A program made the translations under genes and the position numbers. A stretch of 17,539 nucleotides of DNA from positions 5,282-22,820 of the forward strand of contig DMKW01000061.1 of the NCBI GenBank assembly GCA_003454135.1, written 5' to 3'. Numbering within the stretch: the first letter of the stretch is position 1; each line of letters starts with the position of its first letter. Shown here one piece after another: positions 15,225 through 17,539 of this stretch. The DNA comes from Microbacteriaceae bacterium (GTDB lineage: Bacteria > Actinomycetota > Actinomycetes > Actinomycetales > Microbacteriaceae). The notes under the pieces are model-generated. The model was not told the origin of the DNA. It did not search any database and was given only the letters and a program-made list of their open reading frames with translations.

Positions 15225-15264
15225 CGCGGCCAGTCCGGGCAGAGGCCAGGACTGGCCAGCCGCG
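15225..15264 (-). promoter_or_regulatory. Hairpin between acpP and fabF
   Basis: GGCCAGTCC (15228-15236) and GGACTGGCC (15249-15257) make a perfect 9-bp stem with a 12-nt loop. An outer CGCG/CGCG pair extends it after a small bulge. In transcript direction it begins about 14 bases after the acpP stop and has no U-tract, so it resembles an RNA-processing or partial-termination element rather than a full terminator. Confidence 0.6.
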
Positions 15265-15277
15265 TCTTGCGTGAGGG

Positions 15278-15526
15278 CTAGCCCTGTGCTCCGACGATGA
15301 AGCTCACGGCATCTCCGACGGTCTTGAGGTTCTTGACCTCTTCGTCCGGAATCTTCACGTCGAACTTCTCTTCTGCGTTCACGACAATGGTCATCATCGA
15401 GATGGAGTCGATGTCCAGGTCGTCAGTGAACGACTTGCCCAGCTCGACCGAGTCGGTGGCGATGCCGGTTTCGTCGTTGATGAGCTCTGCGAGACCTGCC
15501 AGAACTTCTTCTGTGGACAATGCCAT
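15278..15526 (-). CDS. acpP: Acyl carrier protein
   Basis: The 82-residue acidic protein has the phosphopantetheine site S41 in DDLDIDSISMMT, with the usual helix before it (VELGKSFTD) and the KFDVKIPDEEVKNLKTVGDAVSFI second half. It carries the growing acyl chain as a thioester between FabD, FabH, FabF and the reductases. The start ATG has AGGAG eight bases upstream. It is the third gene of the operon, 41 nt after fabH. The DSI rather than the DSL around the serine is usual for Actinobacteria. Length is normal. Confidence 0.97.
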   Translation of the reverse strand: MALSTEEVLAGLAELINDETGIATDSVELGKSFTDDLDIDSISMMTIVVNAEEKFDVKIPDEEVKNLKTVGDAVSFIVGAQG

Positions 15527-15567
15527 TGTGTTTTCTCCTTGGGGGTGTCGTTTGACCGTTGATTATC

Positions 15568-16572
15568 TTACGGGAGGACGACGACCTGGGCCCCGAAAAC
15601 GAGGCCGGCGCCGAAACCGATCTGCAGCGCGAGGCCGCCACTGAGTTCGGGGTGCTCCTGAAGAAGGCGATGGGTCGCAAGCGGAATCGATGCGGCCGAA
15701 GTGTTCCCGGTCGTGGCGATGTCGCGCGCGATGACGACGGACTCCGGCAGCTTCAGCTGCTTGGCGAACTCGTCGATGATGCGCATGTTGGCCTGGTGGG
15801 GGATGAACGCAGCTAGGTCGTCTGCAGTAATCCCGGCAACCTCGAGGGCACGCTTGGCCACCTTGGCCATGTCCCAGACGGCCCAGCGGAAGACGGTCTG
15901 GCCCTCCTGGCGCAGGGTCGGCCACGGCGCGGCGCCGTCGCGGAACTCGGTGAGGGTGGCGTTCATGGTGACCGCGTCTGCCTTGGAGCCGTCCGATCCC
16001 CAGACGGCGGCAGCGATCCCGGGCGTCTCGCTCGGGCCGATCACGACGGCTCCCGCGCCGTCGCCAAGGAGGAACGAGATGGAGCGGTCGCTCGGGTCGA
16101 CGACGTCGGAAAGCTTCTCGGCGCCGATCACGAGCGCGTAGTGGGCCGCCCCGGAGCGGATGAGGGCGTCGGCCTGGGTGACCGCGTAGCTGAAGCCGGC
16201 GCAGGCCGCGTTGGTGTCGTACGCGGCAGCGGGGTTCGACCCGACGCGGTCGGCAACCACGGCCGCCATCGACGGCGTCTGCCGCACGTTGCTGATCGTG
16301 GCGATGATTACGAGGTCGATCTGGTCGGCCGGCACCCCTGACTTCTCGATGGCTTCGCGGGCCGCATCCGTCGCGAGATCGACGGCGAGCACGTCGGCCG
16401 ACGCCCGAGTGCGTGTGATGATTCCGGTGCGCTGCTGGATCCACTCGTCGCTCGAGTCGATCGGGCCGATGAGCTCGTCGTTGGGGACGACCCGGTCGCC
16501 GCGCGCCGCGCCATAGCTGTAGATGCGCGTGAACTCCGGTCCGTGCGACTGCTGGAGCGCGGGGTGGGTCAT
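15568..16572 (-). CDS. fabH: 3-oxoacyl-[acyl-carrier-protein] synthase III
   Basis: This 334-residue enzyme condenses an acyl-CoA primer with malonyl-ACP and starts fatty acid synthesis; in Gram-positive relatives with branched-chain lipids the primers are branched acyl-CoAs. The Cys-His-Asn triad is complete: C124 in NAACAGFSYA, H259 in IPHQANMRI and N290 in TTGNTSAASIP. The conserved SSDEWIQQRTGI block lies at 40-51. Its ATG overlaps the fabD stop in an ATGA, indicating translational coupling. The N-terminus is about 10-15 residues longer than in E. coli FabH, which is usual for this group. Primer preference cannot be told from these motifs. Confidence 0.97.
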   Translation of the reverse strand: MTHPALQQSHGPEFTRIYSYGAARGDRVVPNDELIGPIDSSDEWIQQRTGIITRTRASADVLAVDLATDAAREAIEKSGVPADQIDLVIIATISNVRQTPSMAAVVADRVGSNPAAAYDTNAACAGFSYAVTQADALIRSGAAHYALVIGAEKLSDVVDPSDRSISFLLGDGAGAVVIGPSETPGIAAAVWGSDGSKADAVTMNATLTEFRDGAAPWPTLRQEGQTVFRWAVWDMAKVAKRALEVAGITADDLAAFIPHQANMRIIDEFAKQLKLPESVVIARDIATTGNTSAASIPLATHRLLQEHPELSGGLALQIGFGAGLVFGAQVVVLP

Positions 16573-17486
16573 GAGTTACCGTCAATCAGTTCGAAGGCCG
16601 CTGCCAGGTCATCGGGGGTCTTGACGGCCACCGTTGGCACTCCCTTGAGGCCGCGTTTCGCGAGGCCGACGAGCGCTCCGGCTGGGGCGATCTCGATCAC
16701 ACCGGTGACGCCAGCGGCCGCGAATGCGTCCATGGTCTTGTCCCACCGTACCGGCGATGAGACCTGTCCGACGAGCAGGCGCACGAACGCGGCGCCGGTT
16801 GCAACGAGTGAACCGTCCCGATTGGTCCAGATCGGCAGCGTTGGATCGTGCGCCTCGATGCCGTTCGCGACCTCACGCAAGCGCTCGACTGCCGGGGTCA
16901 TATACCTCGTGTGGAATGCACCGGCGACCTGGAGGGGGATGACCCGAGCGCCCGCGGGCGGGCTCGCCTTGAGGGCGTCGAGCGCCGCGAGTTCGCCGGC
17001 AACCACGATCTGCCCTCCGCCGTTGAAGTTGGCCGGTTCGAGGCCCAGTTCGGCGAGCTTCCGCAGCAGCTCCACCTCGTCGCCCCCGAGCACGGCGCTC
17101 ATGCCGGTCTCGGCGAGTGAGGCGGCCTTCGCCATCGCGGCGCCGCGCTCGCGAACGAGCGTCATCGCATCCGGTTCGCTCAAGATGCCGGCGGCGGCTG
17201 CAGCGGTGATCTCGCCGACAGAATGCCCGGCGACGCCGCCGATGCGTTCGCGTCGACCGTCGAGCAGCGCAGAGAGGGTGAGCAGTCCGGCGGCGACGAT
17301 GAGCGGCTGGGCGACGGCGGTATCGCGGATGGTGTCGGCGTCAGAGACCGTGCCGTGGGCGACGAGGTCGATGCCGGCGGCATCCGAAATCGCGGTGAGG
17401 TGGTCGAGAAATCTCGGTTCAGCGATCCAGGGGGAGAGGAAACCGGGAGTTTGCGAGCCCTGACCCGGGCAGACGACGACAATCAC
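16569..17486 (-). CDS. fabD: Malonyl-CoA:ACP transacylase
   Basis: The 305-residue enzyme moves malonyl from CoA to ACP. It begins with VVCPGQGSQTPGF (Q9 and Q12 of the oxyanion region), has the nucleophile S89 in AGHSVGE and the catalytic histidine H192 in AGAFHTRYM. Length is normal for the family. The start is GTG with at best a weak ribosome site (GATAAG directly before it). A -10-like GATACT (17498-17493, minus strand) lies six bases before the GTG, so a leaderless transcript is possible, though no good -35 is seen. The gene upstream lies outside the window; in Streptomyces it would be fasR. fabD leads the operon seen here and overlaps fabH by four bases. Confidence 0.96.
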   Translation of the reverse strand: MIVVVCPGQGSQTPGFLSPWIAEPRFLDHLTAISDAAGIDLVAHGTVSDADTIRDTAVAQPLIVAAGLLTLSALLDGRRERIGGVAGHSVGEITAAAAAGILSEPDAMTLVRERGAAMAKAASLAETGMSAVLGGDEVELLRKLAELGLEPANFNGGGQIVVAGELAALDALKASPPAGARVIPLQVAGAFHTRYMTPAVERLREVANGIEAHDPTLPIWTNRDGSLVATGAAFVRLLVGQVSSPVRWDKTMDAFAAAGVTGVIEIAPAGALVGLAKRGLKGVPTVAVKTPDDLAAAFELIDGNS

Positions 17487-17492
17487 TTATCA

Positions 17493-17513
17493 AGTATCGT
17501 GCCCTCGAGCACG
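17493..17513 (-). promoter_or_regulatory. Dyad and -10-like box upstream of fabD
   Basis: CGTGC-CCTCGA-GCACG (17498-17513) is a perfect 5-bp inverted repeat centred about 20 bases upstream of the fabD GTG. Its edge touches GATACT (17498-17493 on the minus strand), a possible -10 element. It could be an operator for a FasR-like activator or other regulator, or the tail of an upstream gene; the window ends too soon to tell. Confidence 0.4.
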
Positions 17514-17539
17514 CCCCGGGTTGTAGAACCGCACCAATA

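Overview
The window looks like chromosomal DNA from a high-GC actinobacterium, most probably of the family Microbacteriaceae; I cannot name the genus. The support is strong GC bias at third codon positions, GTG starts, a DevR/DosR-type regulator, DUF3145 and DUF779 proteins, an actinobacterial polymerase A-like protein and a fabD-fabH-acpP-fabF type II fatty acid synthesis operon. I saw no tRNA, rRNA, CRISPR array, insertion sequence or phage gene.

Region 1 (1-3715, + strand) is a redox/hypoxia-type module. It holds the tail of a DevS-like histidine kinase, a DevR/DosR-like response regulator, a tandem universal stress protein preceded by a good match to a DosR box, and a P1B-type metal ATPase with the rare TPC membrane motif whose GTG start overlaps the stress-protein stop. 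The box, the regulator and the coupled pair suggest a self-contained local regulon.

Region 2 (3729-6127) holds a DUF2269-like membrane protein on the minus strand, a divergent and apparently leaderless 55-residue membrane peptide, a cold-shock protein with a leader of about 200 nt and a clear downstream terminator, and a DUF1684 protein.

Region 3 (6220-9666, + strand) is an aldehyde-oxidation unit. An AcoR-type GAF sensor is fused to a winged-helix/BTAD-like output instead of a sigma-54 AAA+ domain. An acetaldehyde-dehydrogenase-type enzyme and its usual partner DUF779 follow. Three GCAAC repeats one helical turn apart sit just upstream of a candidate promoter for the dehydrogenase, in the geometry typical of SARP binding sites.

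Region 4 (9714-12723) holds a family A DNA polymerase-like protein without a recognisable exonuclease motif, a convergent PadR-family regulator, and a DUF3145 protein divergent from PadR.

Region 5 (12733-17486, - strand) is the fatty acid operon fabD-fabH-acpP-fabF, followed 22 nt later by a GT4-type glycosyltransferase. fabD and fabH overlap by ATGA, a hairpin lies between acpP and fabF, and a dyad lies upstream of fabD. The most interesting signals are the DosR box with the USP/TPC-ATPase pair, the hybrid GAF-SARP-like regulator with its candidate operator, and the regulatory hairpins of the fatty acid operon.
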